Shown here in pieces: positions 24,906 to 38,800 of a DNA stretch of 64,000 bases; positions within the stretch are counted from its first letter, which is position 1; every line of letters begins with the position of its first letter. A program made the translations under genes and the position numbers. A model generated the notes under the pieces. It saw only the letters and a program-made list of their open reading frames with translations, made no database searches and had not been told where the DNA came from. This DNA comes from Lineus longissimus (taxonomy: Eukaryota > Nemertea > Pilidiophora > Heteronemertea > Lineidae): assembly GCF_910592395.1 (NCBI RefSeq), contig NC_088312.1, positions 4,586,001 to 4,650,000 on the forward strand, in the 5' to 3' direction.

Positions 24906-27734
24906 AGAATGCAATAAATGCAACAGTCTTTGAATTTTTATAAACTTTCTCTTTAAAAACCCAAAATAACATCACTAGATGATGACGACATTAGTTCATT
25001 TCCCAATAAACTGCTAAATGTTCTTGCTTACATGTATTCATTCATGAGATTTGAAAATATTTCTGAAAAATATGAGTCTCAGGGAAACTCTTGTGTTGTC
25101 AGAATATTGTCTGGGAGGTCTAAGATGATTTTCTGATCACAGTATAGACAGTAACAGTAAAATGCTGTGATCTTAGAGATAGTCTGAATGAGAGCCGAGG
25201 CCTGTGTGTACAAAGAATTGTTATGAGAGCAGTTGTGAGGTCAATTTTATAAAATGAAAGTGTAGTTGACAAGGGTACAATGAAACCTGCAAAACTCTCA
25301 CTATAATGGGGCTGTTAACATCTTTTATAGGAAAATCCATCCTATTACAGAAATTGGTTGAATTTTCAATCATAACAACAACAACTACATGTTGAGATAC
25401 ACGAGCTGACTTGAACCCGAGGAACGGATGCTATGATGAAATACATGTTAGTGCTATTGGGTAAGGCTGTTCTTTATGAAGGCAAATGTCAGTCTGCTTC
25501 GAAGGAAGACCCATTTACTTTGAGTTCATGAACCTATTCATCTTAGATGAAGTCATACAATCTGTCGAGGAAATCGAGTATAAAGCATGGACCAGTTCTG
25601 ACCATGATGTCTCTAGACATCCCCAGACTTTACAAAGCACACCCACAACCAATATGGAGCTTCTCATATTGGTAAAAATACTCCAAACACGCCTCAGGTT
25701 CCATGAATGAAATCCGTACTCTGCATTCCAAAATTAACTGAGGGCCAATGATAGAAATGAAGCGTAAATCAAAATGTTTTAACTCATCATCAAACCAAAC
25801 CATGACATCATAGCATGACAAGAACATTTGCAACTGTTGGCAGCAAGGCAAGCGAGTAGACCATAGACATGCCCCCTTTTCAAATGCGATCCTCAATCTG
25901 GTCATATTTCTCTGCCTCCAGGGCAAGGCTGCCATTACTCTAAACGCTCATTTAATTTTCAAACACATGTAGTGTGTCTTCAAATTAAGCGAGTTGTTAC
26001 AGTTGCTAGAAATAGTTAGTAGGACATCGCTATGTCAGTTTTTCCCAAACATAATGTCATATTTAACAACTCAAACAAGCGACACTGCGATAGCTTAAAA
26101 ACTTGTCTGTGTTGAGCAAAAAATACACAAGTTGCTGCTATTCTGATCTTGGCCAAAAAGAATAAGACCAATAAAACATGTACTGCCAAGAGCAATGAGT
26201 ATCCCCTTTATGTGTCTCATTAAAACGTCTTTTTTTCCTATTCCAAGCCCGCAAAACTGAATATTGAGCTATAATTACAAACCTAGTTAATGGTGAAATC
26301 TATTTAAGCAGCAGCCTCGGGCAATATCCAACCTAGTGAGTCATGATTGAGCCGTATGCTCCCGAGCCCCCACGCTGCCTTTTTACAACATTCGGAGACA
26401 TCATGTTAAGATGAAGGAGACGATTATATCGGTTGATGGATGCTGTAATGGGATTGGAAGTTGTAGTCATGATGGTGATGATGACGAGCCCTAGTGTTAG
26501 TACAATCTTATCGCCAATCAAATCGGCTGAAGGCTGCATGATATTTGAATGAATCTGTTGAGCAGAAGTGAGAGATTTCGGTGTTGCAACTGAAGAGTAC
26601 GCTGTTAAAGGGGAAATGTAGGAAGGAGAAGGGGTCAAATTGATAGTTCCATGTCATCAGTAAACTAGCAAGACATGACCATGTCATAAGATATGCTAAA
26701 TTATGGCCTGTTTTAGATCTGACAAACAAAACTCCACCTCCTCCCCTTTACCAGGAACAACTACAAAGCTATGAGCAAAATTCTCCTAAAATAGAACTTG
26801 GCAGACAACAAGGGACGGTACCAACCAATATACAGCTATTGATGAATGATCTAATTGAAGAAGTCAAGCTAATTGTCAATTAGGGCATATTCATCATCAA
26901 TTTATCTCTCCCAGACAGACTGGGAAAATATCCACTTTTAGAATCGATTTGGTACTGGGCGGTTTACCGAGTGGCATTCAGTGGTAGTGAAGAATGTTTG
27001 GTGTTTTATACATGTAGAATAAAGAATGGGAGAACAAATTGCTGATGTTGCAGATGGTCACATTCTTCTAGTCAGAGGGCAGTCAGTGACAACCATCGCA
27101 GACATGTCATGATGTAGAGACTCATGTCTAGGACAAGATAGATAGAGCACCAAAGATCAAATCACAGTCAGACGGATTTCCCATAACTGTACAATTAATT
27201 AGTTACCTGTTGATTATCAATTGAAGTTGGACCTGTAGATCCTACCTATAACGCCCTTCAAGAAAGTATATCAAAAGAGGGACAGAGTAGCTCATGTACA
27301 GTTGCGACAGAAGGCCCGAAACAAACTGCACAAATGAAAGGCCCTTATTCTCTACTGCAACTTTGAATCCTGTAGGGTCAAGTTGCACACTTGCTACCAT
27401 GGTTGGCCGATAGATAGATTACAAAATGTAAGATCATGACTCACCAATAGCAAAATCTCCATAAATAATTAAAATCTAATCCACATCAAGAATTTCCAAT
27501 TATGTGAATAACGCACTGATCTACTGAACCAGTTGGAGTGAACATAATCCAGTGTTTTTATATGTTTTTATGCACCGATGATGAAAAATTATCTCAACCT
27601 GCAGAGCTGGAGCCAGGTAAACACTGGCAAGTGAAAAGGCAGAAGCAATTACCATGCCAGCCTTAGCACGTCTTGACACACACGAAAGGTTGCACAGATC
27701 CTTTTGATATGATATGAGCTAGCTCCAAGATAGC

Positions 27735-27825
27735 GTGACAAGGTGGGGTTTGAACTCAATTGTCGGAAGACTGCAAGTTGAAGTAAGACGTTCCTATATC
27801 CTGTACTAAGCCAATCGTGAACCCT
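27735..27825 (-). repeat. tRNA-derived SINE head (minus strand)
   Basis: On the minus strand TGGCTTAGTACAGG (about 27813-27800) fits the polymerase III A box, and GAGTTCAAACC (about 27757-27747) fits the B box. They are about 55 bases apart, start to start, as in a slightly enlarged tRNA. The arms no longer pair properly, so this is not a working tRNA gene. It is most likely the head of an old SINE. Confidence 0.5.
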
Positions 27826-29163
27826 GAATCAAGCCAGAAAGCTGGTTATAGCTGAAGTTATAACGTTACAGAGGACAAATGGCAGTTATCCACTCTCCAT
27901 CCAGGATATTCTATGATGAATGAGATCGCTCCTGGTTTCTTTTCCCTACAATGTTCACAAATGTAGGTAAACCACCAGCAGTTGCAGAAGTTCTCACCAA
28001 TTATTGATCAGAGAAGTGATTTCTTGGCAATTCCTATACAGGAGATATGAGTTATAAACTGTTGCTTTTTTATCAAGAACTACAAGAGCTGAGTCATTCA
28101 GGTAGAAACCGATAACAACATTTAAAAAAGATATCCCAAGTAAATGCTGATAGTTGTGGCTGCTGGTCTAGTGTTTTAGTCTGAGTAAGATGCAGACCAA
28201 GTCAAAGAGTCAAATAAATGAAATATTGTAGCACGTACAGTCGTTGGAAGAGGTAAAACACACTAGATAGCTAGCTATTCAGAAGATGGACATTTTATTC
28301 ATTGGCTGTCACAATATTGCAACATTAAACTTTCTGTTTGTTTAACGAACTGAGTTCATGGGGAGTTTCCTTTGTCAAGTTGTGTTTGCCGCATTCAGTC
28401 TTATTGGGCTGCACATCCATGAGCTGTTCCCTCGTGTACTGGTGGACTTCTTTCCATTGTATATGTTCCCTGGTATACCAATGGGAATATCCAATAGGGC
28501 AAAAAAGGTTTATTTTGTGTGAATAGCACGTCACAAGGTTACAAGCAAATGCGGGAGAAGAAAAAAACACCACAAGCGAACACTCAATTGATGCACAGCC
28601 ATTATTAAAATGCTGAGACCAGTTAGTCGGCCAATGCATGCATGACAAAGAAATATGACAGGTAAAATACATCACCAAACACTCCGACAGTATTGCTTGG
28701 ACAGACATGGACACCCAAATATTTGGGTGAAGAACCTCTTGTCAAAACTGAATGTAAAATTTTAAATGATACAAAAAATGCACTTACTACTAATGAAATA
28801 TCATGCAGGCAATATCCACCGGATGTAAAGCGAGGGTGTTCGACTGCAGAGTGAAATGGATGCACTAACATGGTGATAAAGATGGTTTATTATCGATGAC
28901 AGTATTGGTGGTGTTAATAACTCCAGTGGTGGTTGCTTATGTAACTGAACAATATGTATCAATGATCATTCCACCTACGTCATCCCAATACGGACAATAC
29001 CTAGTCTTATATCATTTCATTCAACAAATACATTAGCCCGCAGCATTAAACCGCATCCACATATCGGGTCATTCATAATTTCTCGTACCTCGTGCAAAAC
29101 CGTTGATCGATGACGTGTTTCGTACTGCATTGATAACATAACTTTGATCACCGGAGGAAATCA

Positions 29164-29171
29164 TGACGTCA
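29164..29171. promoter_or_regulatory. Perfect CRE-type octamer TGACGTCA
   Basis: The palindrome TGACGTCA is the full consensus of CREB/ATF bZIP factors. CpG-containing TGACGTG and CGTTGATCGATGACG sequences lie within about 60 bp to the left. It lies about 4.7 kb upstream of exon A. With no promoter located nearby, a regulatory role is only a possibility. Confidence 0.35.
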
Positions 29172-30111
29172 GAATTAAACGTTTGAAACGGCAACAACAA
29201 AAACTAGTTGCAAGACCATATGAAAAACCCAGAAGTATCAGGTGAGATACAGGTTTTAAATAGATTCAGACGAATCTGTTATTGATTCAAAACGATTCAA
29301 GTGCCCGCAGCCATTTATTCATAGGACATGCGTATGAAATTCTAGTTCATGTTGTGGGGTTTATACATCATTTTCGACATTCACGATTGATGTTTATAAC
29401 ATTTATTTTTGTCAGCAAACCAAATACAATTTTTTTACAATTCAAAATTATAACTTCATGGAAATAATTGAAACTATAAACACTTATGACAATATTCAAT
29501 TTGTCATTTGCATGGGTGGTGGGCGGTAATTTGAAATATAAATTCCCATATTGCGTACTGTTTCTGACAACCGGTCAATGGATATGGCTTATAGCAAGTA
29601 TGGATTATACTTGATGATAGTCAACAGAGATAGATGAAGTGAATCCTCACCATATGCGCTTACAAAGCGTACAATCATACAGGTGGAAATAAGCTCAAGG
29701 AAACAGACAAGCTACAAATGTTGGTTAGGCGATTATTCTAGCCATTGGGCATTGCTTTCAAGTGACCAATATGCCCCCTTTGCAGTAGAGCCTATCTGAT
29801 TCTGTAAAATTCCAAATGTCGAAGTTTGGCCTCTAAACTTTATCAAAGGATAAAACCACATGAAACTAGAAGAGAAAGTGGTGCTAACTATTTTGGGTTT
29901 GAGGGAGAGTAAAAGGATACCTACATGTACCACCAGGCAATCAATGGTTAGGGGTGGACAGGTTTGCTCTTGATGGGATCATTTTAAAATCTGAAAATAG
30001 ATTGAAATAAGAACAATGTGAAAGCCGTGTAAAAGTCGAGGTACATGCAACATTAAGTAATTACACAGTAACAACCAACCAGTGATAGTGCTGCATTACA
30101 TATTCTGCTGC

Positions 30112-30742
30112 ACTGTCATTTCTTCACCAGCCAAAAATCAATCTATCGTGTCCTCTTGATGTGCCAAAGATCAATAAAGGTCATCATCTTACAGAGAGAG
30201 CAAATATCATCTGTCCAAGTCAATCAAGGCCACGGCATAAAATTATGCGAGGCACATTCAAGGGTCAAAGGCAGAGGAATCAATAAATCTGGTTGAGATG
30301 CTAAGTTGATCAACTTAACTTGAATCTAATTCATCTAACTCACTTTGAGCTGATATCATATTTTTTCCGTGTGAAAAATGAGCTCTGACAGTGACCATGA
30401 CGATGGATTTTACGCAGGTTTTCCAATACAGACATTAACTAGGACTAAAGGTAATCAATAGACAGATCCAGCTGATTATCCTTCCAGCATTGTCATTTCT
30501 TCACCTGCCAAAAATCAATCCTCCTTTCACCGGATGTAACAATGATCAATATAGGTCATCACCTAACTTTGGTGATGACAACTCCATACACATCTCAAGT
30601 TTCGATCAATTTGTTTTGTGTGTGAAACATGTGCTCTGACAATGGCCTAAAATGGATTTTGAGCAGGTTTTCCTATAAAGACAATAACTAAAACTAAAGG
30701 TCATCAATAGATGGATCCAGCTGATAGCCATTGTCATTTCTT
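30112..30742 (+). repeat. Diverged tandem repeat with three unit starts
   Basis: The anchor TGTCATTTCTT occurs at about 30115, 30490 and 30731. The first two anchors continue with CACC(A/T)GCCAAAAATCAATC and a GATCAATA-AGGTCATCA segment. A second shared block, GTGTGAAA-ATG-GCTCTGACA then GGATTTT-GCAGGTTTTCC and ACTAAAGGT-ATCAATAGA with GATCCAGCTGAT, occurs at 30369-30480 and 30618-30726. Units are about 375 and 240 bp because of internal deletions. This is an old local amplification, not coding. Confidence 0.8.
30302..30317. repeat. Perfect 16-bp palindrome
   Basis: TAAGTTGATCAACTTA equals its own reverse complement. It sits inside the tandem-repeat region at 30.1-30.7 kb. Confidence 0.9.
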
Positions 30743-33388
30743 TAAAAAAGCAAAATTTTTGTGCATACTGGCCGTCAGGACTGCAGGTCAGACATGCGGC
30801 AACTAGTCTCGTTGCGGGGTACTTGACTGTTTGAAGAGAAACTGCACACAAGTTACCTTTCTTGCAGCAAGGTGCAGCACTCATTTCCACGATCTGCAAA
30901 CTGATTACTTGTCTGCATTAAAATCTAACAAGTTTGATACTGGTATCACATGTCTCAACGAAACGGATTCTGAGGGCCACAAAAAACGTGCAATGACCCT
31001 TGAGGATAAGCTATTTTGTCGCATGCAATCTTTACCCAACATTGCTGTAAAACTAATTGCTGGTCTGTAGTTTGCTTAAGCTTCACATCATAGTTTAGGT
31101 CTCAGTTTGCTCTGTGGTCCACGGTATGAACAAAACCATCATCCTAAGATCATCATCATAGCTGGTTTAAGTCTGATTGATGATGCTATACAGCCACAAC
31201 TACTGCCTCTCCAGTATTTTTTCATCATCCTGACCATAAGAATAAACAGTGGCTTTGTAATGGAATAGTGTGGTCACCTAATCCGATTAATTGACAACAA
31301 TAGGTGTCACGTCAAGCCTTTTTATCAGACGAGGGATTTGTGGCGAAGAATCGGGTGAATGCATAATAACGATGAACATCTATCAGAACCACTGGATATC
31401 GGACTATATGGCTGCTTGATATGGTTTTATTGCATTCCATGAGATTCGATGATGTTCAGCCCACGCAGACAGATGTTTATCGCCTGATTTGGAAAATGCT
31501 ATCACGGTGTGAAGTCATGTCTCAAGGATAAATTACATGACCTACAATGTAGACAAATTTGATTTCCTTGTCAAGTCATATCAGGTGGCTGAATTAAGGC
31601 TAATTATGAGTGTGACAGGCACAGGCAAAATCTCATATAGCTAAGCGATTTCTCAAGCCTTGATCCATCACCAAGTATAGCAACAGAATTATCAGAATGA
31701 AGATCACACCACTGACTGGTCTATCATCAAGCCTATCACTTAAGGTTCCTTATTATTGAACAGGTTGAACAATAATTCAATTAAACTTGTCATTTTAACA
31801 TTGAATATTTCATATTTGAATTCAGAGCGACTCTTCTGGGCTTACATGTACGTACATCACAAACTAGGCAATATTTCATCATGTTCATTTAACTTATTGA
31901 TTAATTTTATAGAACTAACTCTGTAAGTATACTCTTTTTTCCCAGCATACTTTTAGCCAATAGCCATGTATCATAATTATTGACAAAATGTCATCAAAGA
32001 ATACAGTGCTGTTAAATGAAGCTGCTCCAGACATTAATAATCCAGGGAAGTTTTTTCTTCACGAGTTCACTGTAGCCATTAGCCTGACTTGATTATTAAG
32101 GTATCACATACTAGTTTTTTCCCCATTGATAGAGGAGGAACCACTGGGGGTGTTTTAAATGAGGTCTGAGGATGCCAGAGTCCCTTTGCTTTGGATGACG
32201 AGTAAAAACCAGCAAGAGACAGGAAGAGTACCACCAGGATGCACTTTTCAGCACTTCTTGAATTATTTAAAAGCAAGCAATTATCAAACTTGATCACAAT
32301 TCTATTAACCATGAAGTTTTATGATGCTAAAAGTTGGTGGATAATTCTCATGTTTGATTGGCTAGTGACTACATGTGTGCTGCCATACTTTTGATAGTTG
32401 AAATATCTGCACTTTTTAAAATGCTCACAAAAACTTCTCGGTTTTACGTGTACACGTAGTATTTGAATAGTGATGATTAAGAGATGATAGATGTTTTTGA
32501 GCAATAAATTCTATCCAAGTGCACTCACTGTTGAAATTCCACTCGATAATGTTTCCTAAAGAAACCATCCATGTATCTCCAGACTCAAATATTTTTAGCT
32601 GGGTTGAAAATAGATTGCCATAATTTCAACCATTCACTCATATTACCGAAGCAAGCATTTGGAAGATTTATTTTTGGTTGAATTAATTTCAAATTGGGCT
32701 CAGCTGGTAGTTCCGTTTATTTGATAACCAGAGATCGGAATTCTATATGGTTTCATCAAGTCCTTAAACACTGAATCGCTTGTACAGGTGTACTGAAGTG
32801 AAAAAAATTGCTTGATGAATGATAGACATGAGTGAATTAAAGGAAGACATCATAAATGTATACAGTCTGCATTTCCTGGCGGTTTTTTTCTAAAGCAAAT
32901 CAGTTCCTCCCCGTAACGTAGGCAGATCCAGAAGTGTCTCACATGATTTGGGTTTTTTTACATCAATTTCCAAAAATTCATCATCAACGTCACATCTGTT
33001 TTAGACAGATCAATTTCCTAACGAAATTTCTCAAATAAAAGCAACACACAACTACAGCACCACTTCCTGGGGTGCATGCCTGGTCAGCTACCCCTGGATT
33101 CACTCCTCCCCTTAAAGACTAGCCTGAGCCAATTACAAGTTTGGTGATGATAAGATTTCAAAAATACTTGCTTCAAGATTTAAAAGATTGTCGTGAATCT
33201 TTTGTTGGTGCCTTAGACATTTTCCAGTATGACCCATAATCAATGGGCTATGTGAAGATGTGACTCCGTAATCATAGGCCTACATACATCATCTCAGACA
33301 ACTATGACCTGAAGGGTTAAATTGTCCTCTTAGACATCGCATAAGTTGAAGGTGCAATTATGATGGCAAAAAACTTGGAAACTGTTGA

Positions 33389-33667
33389 GTCAGGTAAAAG
33401 TACAACCTGATACTGTACCACCCACATAATGCCACATCAAGGAAATGACCAGCATCTCTTTGCACAGGAAACTCACCAGGCAGGAACAGAAAGAACAGGA
33501 AATGATGGAGATCATCCTTTATAGGCAAAACCAGGTCAGGTAATAGTACAATCTGATACTGTACAACCCTATAATATGCCACATCAAGGACAGTATCTCC
33601 TGACCGGAAACTCACCAGTAACAGAAAGAAAAGGAAATGATGGAAATCATCTCTCGCAGGCAAACCC
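33389..33667 (+). repeat. Tandem duplication, two units of about 140 bp
   Basis: Unit 1 (33389-33532) and unit 2 (33535-33667) share GTCAGGTAA-AGTACAA, CTGATACTGTAC, ATGCCACATCAAGGA, GGAAACTCACCAG, AACAGAAAGAA and GGAAATGATGGA in order. Unit 2 lost a few short stretches. Similarity is high, so the duplication is fairly young. The open frame running across both units is a by-product of the duplication. Confidence 0.9.
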
Positions 33668-33811
33668 ATGGGTCATAACAAAGAGTGTGCACTCTTACGT
33701 AAAGAGCGTCCTGCCAGTTGACCATGGACAAATTCACAAATAAAAGGCCATGGTCAAAATTACTTACCACAGTATCAAAGTTTCATCACAGGGAAGCAAA
33801 GGGCTCTCTAT

Positions 33812-33822
33812 GGGGGGGGGGG
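33812..33822 (+). repeat. Poly(G) tract, 11 G
   Basis: A run of 11 G residues after CTCTAT and before TGGTC. Confidence 0.95.
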
Positions 33823-36800
33823 TGGTCAGAAAACCACCTATTGTTTCAAAATCAAGACCAACAACCTCCCCTCTTGATAGATACAGCTCTGAGCAAGGCA
33901 GTGTATTCATTTGACATGACAAGATCAAAGTATCCTCTATATCAAGAGGAGACACATACAATCACTGCACTATGTATACTTAACCACACTGTCACTGAGG
34001 AGGTCGTCAATTGAGTCTAGTATATCACAGACAGACAGCCATAATCGGGCTGTTGATCCATGGTCACTTGGGTCATAAACTTATAGGTAATCCATACACT
34101 TGAGATGATTGCAAATGTCAGGTGATGTAAGGCAAGGGCACTGCAGCTTATCGGAATTAGACGTCACTTTAGATGTATAGCATTGGATACAGGGCACAGG
34201 TCTTGCAATGACCAACTGGCCAATGATTTCAGGAATTTGAGTTTTTGACAAAATCTCAATTTTCAGTAACTGCAGTTTAAGTTTTATATTATTCATGTGT
34301 GTAGGTATCACTCATACAAGCTAGTTCTTGCCAGACTATTTGAATCTAGATATCCTACAAATATTTAAATCTGGCTATGAAAAACTGAAATCTGCACCAA
34401 CCATCTATGTATGTTAATTGCGACCAGCCTATCCAGGATGAATTCGGGCCACTGGCCCATCAAGACCAATACATAACGTCGTTTGACACATTTCATTAAC
34501 CATAACCATAACTACATTAGCCTTCGAACGATTGATGGGTGCAATGAAGCGACGTATCAGTATCAAGCAGATGATAATGACAGCCTTCTTTCGCCAGTGC
34601 TTCTCAGATCGTCTCGAGATCGAGCCATGAGGAAAGATGGAGTGGTATTAAAGAGGCCACTAAAGTCGTAAGGGGAGTTGGTGTGAGGGGTCGTCTGTAC
34701 CTTTGAGGGGTAAAAAATTGTATTATTGGGATGCTGGGATTTGCGGGATGGACACCCTTATTTAAGCGAGATTGGAGACAAAATTGCTTATGGGAATCGA
34801 GACGGAGCCTTATCTATAACAGGTCCTTCCATCGACTGATGGCCCTCTTTTGAGGCTACAGTTCGAGTTAATGTTCACATCATGACCTCCAACAACTAAA
34901 AGGTAGTTTCAGTTATCTCTCAACAAACTGTAAGGGCATAACTGCTTTGTTTGGTGCAATTATAGAAGTAGTCAAAAATCAGTAAAATTTATAACTATTT
35001 TGTTTAGGAAATAACATTCATTTGATATATGATGCCAAAATAGCTGCCAAAGTGTTTTTCAAGTATTTTGTGTTGGCTCAAACAAAGATAAATGCTTTAG
35101 CAACGATAGTGCAGTGCAGCGTTTCTACCGCACCATGGCTGCAAATGCACTGTCATTGCTAATGCATTCATCAAGTGCAGATCAACAAAAACCATCTAAA
35201 TCCTCCATTCCTTTCAAATTATCTGTACAATTCATCTATGAATGGCTCATAATTCCTGCATTATCACCTGCCTGCAAGTTTCATGCACTCTGACAGGGGA
35301 ATTGGCAGTGTGATACTATTCCAGGTAAATTACCCCCAAATGCACCCTTGTTATTCTGATAAGTGGTAATCATTGAAAAACTGCTCTTCCTGTGTTTTCA
35401 TTATCACCTGTCAGTGGGAGCAATTGACATGGCAGAAAATGACCTATTCCAACAATCTGATCAATGCAAAATGCTGAAGGTGTAACACCATAACAAGGTA
35501 CACTTCTTTCTGTTATTCTCATGGTGTGAGCAGTCTTGCCTCAACTTAGATACCAAATATCTATATATCAGAGTTTCATTGCCAAAAAACTTGATACATC
35601 ATCTTTAGTCTCGGGTGCGTGCGGGAATGATAATCATTCTAAAACAATACCGAGTCTCTTTTTTCCCTGAAGATCTATCACCATAATGCTCATGTTTGAT
35701 TGTTGATTACAAAGGAGAAAAGCAACACGAAGGCCAACTGGCTTCTGATGATCGCTCTGTTAAACAATAGCGATCCTTGTGGAACAATGCAATACAAAGT
35801 AACGAGGGTCCTTTCATCTTGTTCTCATAAAGCCTTATGTATAATATTATTTGATGACAGAACAGAAACAATATATTGCATGCCAAAAAAAGAAGAAGAA
35901 ATTGTGATAGTATCGCCTGACCACGTAATGATGCATTTAAGCATCAAAGGACGATAAAGAACAATGAACTGCCTGACAAATTAGATAAAAGCAAGTTATA
36001 TTTCCAATAAGCCTTCTCGCTTACCAATGATGCAGCGAAGTGACAAATTAGCCCGTAGCTGCCCAGGTATAAGGATCACCTTCTTTTGATTGCAGTCTTC
36101 TCTGACACCACCGTCAGCAATTGGTATGGGTTGACAGTAATTCCTCCTCACGTTCTGACACAAAAGCCTGTCTGCTCTTGTTTTTCAAAGATCAGCCCAA
36201 GGCTTCTCATTGTCTCCCTTACAGTAGTTTCTTTACCGCAGCCTTTTACTTCAATACTTTTTGATCCTACAGATTTGATGAAGCAATAAGATGCAGGATA
36301 CACATGGTCTTCTCTCTAGAAAAAATAGCCAATATTAGCAGCCCTTTACCAGGAAGGGAGAAGGGGGATTATACTTTACTGATCTCCGCATCAATCAAAA
36401 CGTTCCTTGAGATCATGTATTCTTCCTAGTCAAATTACTGCCAAATGGACGTGACCTTTTTCAAGAACGCTTTATCTGACCTAAAGATTTTGGACATTCC
36501 TTTTTTATGAGGCTGGGTTTACCTCGAGCTACAGGGTATATTGACATGCCGCTGAATGATTCATGATCATGAACCACTCTTCGCCCAGCATGTCTGTATA
36601 CCTTCATGGTGTTTTCACAGTAAGCCATGTTAGAAGAATCATTTGTCTTGCATGACTAAATTGATCTGCCACTGAATCCATTCTGCATTTAAAAAGGTTA
36701 TGGGACCAAAAAAGAAATGTACTACACTTGCCAGTGCAGTGTTAAGCAGGTTACGGAATATCTCCTCCATAGCAAATGAGATAACACTCCTCCAATACAT

Positions 36801-37885
36801 GTGGGTGTGAATTCAATGAACTTGAATACTTCATCACTAATGCTTTGCCGCCAGTGGCTGTAAGGATTTGATTGGGAAGAGAGTAGGCTTTCGTTTGCTT
36901 GATGGTACAGACAAAATCTTCAATTTTTGCCACAACTGCTGGTGAAACAAGTCTGTGTTGCTCAATAACGACATCATGCCAAATTAGAGCTCGAGGGGGA
37001 ATGAGCAGAAGATCAGAAGTGAGGCAGTGGAAACAGTAGCTAAGCTTGAATGCAAGACATTGACAATATCCCTCACCCGAACCTTCTAAAAGGTCTTTCA
37101 CCTTGAATGTGAAGGTTAGGATGACATTTCCTTTGCTGCTTATAATAATGACTTAGTGTCAAGTAGGAGCTATCGTGAGTGTGAATAAGGAGAAGCAGAA
37201 GCAGAAGGGATGCGGTGTGTATCCTTGATAATTTGGCTATGATGCATTAGGTTACTGAAAATGTTGATTTCCGGATCTTCCCCAAGTGTTGCTTCACACA
37301 GGATCCACGCAATCCAAAATTTCGCGAATACATTCTTTTTGAGCCATGAAAAGTTGCTGATTTTCACAATGCACTTGGACCTTAAACAGTCAAGACATCA
37401 GCTGATCTTCTGGCTTTCGTGATGAATGGAATGGTTTTAGTCTTTTGGCCTCCACAACCACTGAGCCAATCTTCTCATACCACAATCGTTTTATAATATC
37501 AATGAGGATGAAGCTTATATGTCACATAGGAATCTGGTAATCCGCGCATGGCAGCTTGGGATCTAATCAAGCTGATTGGCATGCACGACAAATATCTTGT
37601 CCAAAAAAACTCCTTTTTTTATTACAGAATCCACGAATCCTTCCAACTACCCATTTTGGTGCAGTGATTTGCGACTCGCAAAGTGATGATCCTTTATCTA
37701 AAGCAGAAACCACTCAATGACTTAGGAGTCATCAGCCAGGATGAGACCAGTGGTTGATGACGCACAGACCACACAATCCCATAGTTGTATTCCAATGGCT
37801 TCAAGAGAAGTGATCAAATAGTACATGTGTGCCATTCTTTTTGCCATTCTCCTGCTTGAGCTTATTGGTGATATTTCATTCCTGA

Positions 37886-37930
37886 AGTAATGAAATGGTC
37901 CAGGGACCATGTGCTCACCTTGGGTAATGT
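37886..37930 (+). repeat. Dispersed repeat fragment, copy 1 (partner at 61479)
   Basis: AAATGGTCCAGGGACCATGT then GCTCACCTTGGGTAATGTTA and ATG matches 61479-61521 with two substitutions. The flanks do not obviously align. Local conservation this high between sites 23.6 kb apart suggests a shared mobile-element end or fragment. The core TGGTCCAGGGACCA is an interrupted palindrome. Confidence 0.75.
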
Positions 37931-38529
37931 TAATGGATACACCTTGGTTAGCGTGCTTTCCATCCAAGGACAAGCTGGTGAGGGTGGAATAAAAATGAAA
38001 ATAAAAGTTTCTGTTTTGCTTTATTAACAGAACACGGAACTTTTTGGCGGCGGCATGAAGCTGCCAGTGAGAGAAGACAGTGCGAAGGTCCCTTGCACTT
38101 CTGATGGATCATATTGCAGGTAAGTAAGCAAGTTAGTGGTGCTTTCTGAAATAAAATGGGCAAAATGGCCAGGCAGACAGACGCAGATGGACAAGTTGAC
38201 AAGGTAACCAATGACAACAAATTAAAGTTCAGTTCTTTTTCCTGACAGACAGACAATATAGACCCAAGTTGATATCTAAAAGCGACATCACTTTGAAGAT
38301 GTCAAAGCTACAGCCGCCAATTTAAATTGTTGTGAAAGACGGTGAAGTTGGACTTATGATTAATTTCCTGACAGGCACTCCACGTGAAAGCTTTTCAGGA
38401 GATCAATGAATGTGACACATGTGAGCATGCTCAAGAGTGACACATTAATTCCCCATGCCTTTCATCTTGCAGGAATCTTTCCAGCAGGGTTGAGCTTTAG
38501 GTTGTTGGAGATTTACAGAAAAAAGATGT

Positions 38530-38800
38530 CATGGACTTAGTCACCACCTGCATCTTGGTCAAATATGAAATTGCAGAAGACCATTAGCCCACACCAATGA
38601 GGCCAGCAAGTTTCTGCCACAGCCAGTACCACGACAGGCATGGGACACCGTGCAGTTTCACAGAGACGGTGGATTTATTTCAAGCCACTGGTTCAGTGAT
38701 ATTGTAACTGACTACAAAGTCTGTAAATAGACCTTTATTTGCACGCTACAACTTGGCAGTTCTTACCAATAATGGATACGACCTGCCAAGTAGTAGCTAG
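38530..38800 (+). pseudogene. Possible Ty3/gypsy integrase relic
   Basis: Plus-strand frames give VTTCILV, then PASF, then LPQPVPRQAWDTVQF, then VTDY, and after a frame change a VVAS-NGDYFQSS piece. The order resembles the retroviral-type integrase core: a V..C..C zinc motif tail, TPLP..PW..V..D, VVxDYxSR, then K.DNGPPF. Stops and shifts break it, and the second zinc cysteine and catalytic Asp residues are not all visible. No LTR was recognised. The similarity is moderate and could be coincidental. Confidence 0.35.

Noticed and set aside
28325-28714. Second-longest open frame, 129 codons, minus strand
   Set aside because: No domain, no splice context, odd Cys/His/Trp-rich composition. One ORF this long among hundreds in 64 kb is within chance.
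36751-38256. Cluster of minus-strand frames suggesting a decayed gene
   Set aside because: The 36751-37101, 37170-37367, 37722-37973 and 37948-38256 frames cannot be joined into any known family. The only firm observation is the repeat block shared with 61479.
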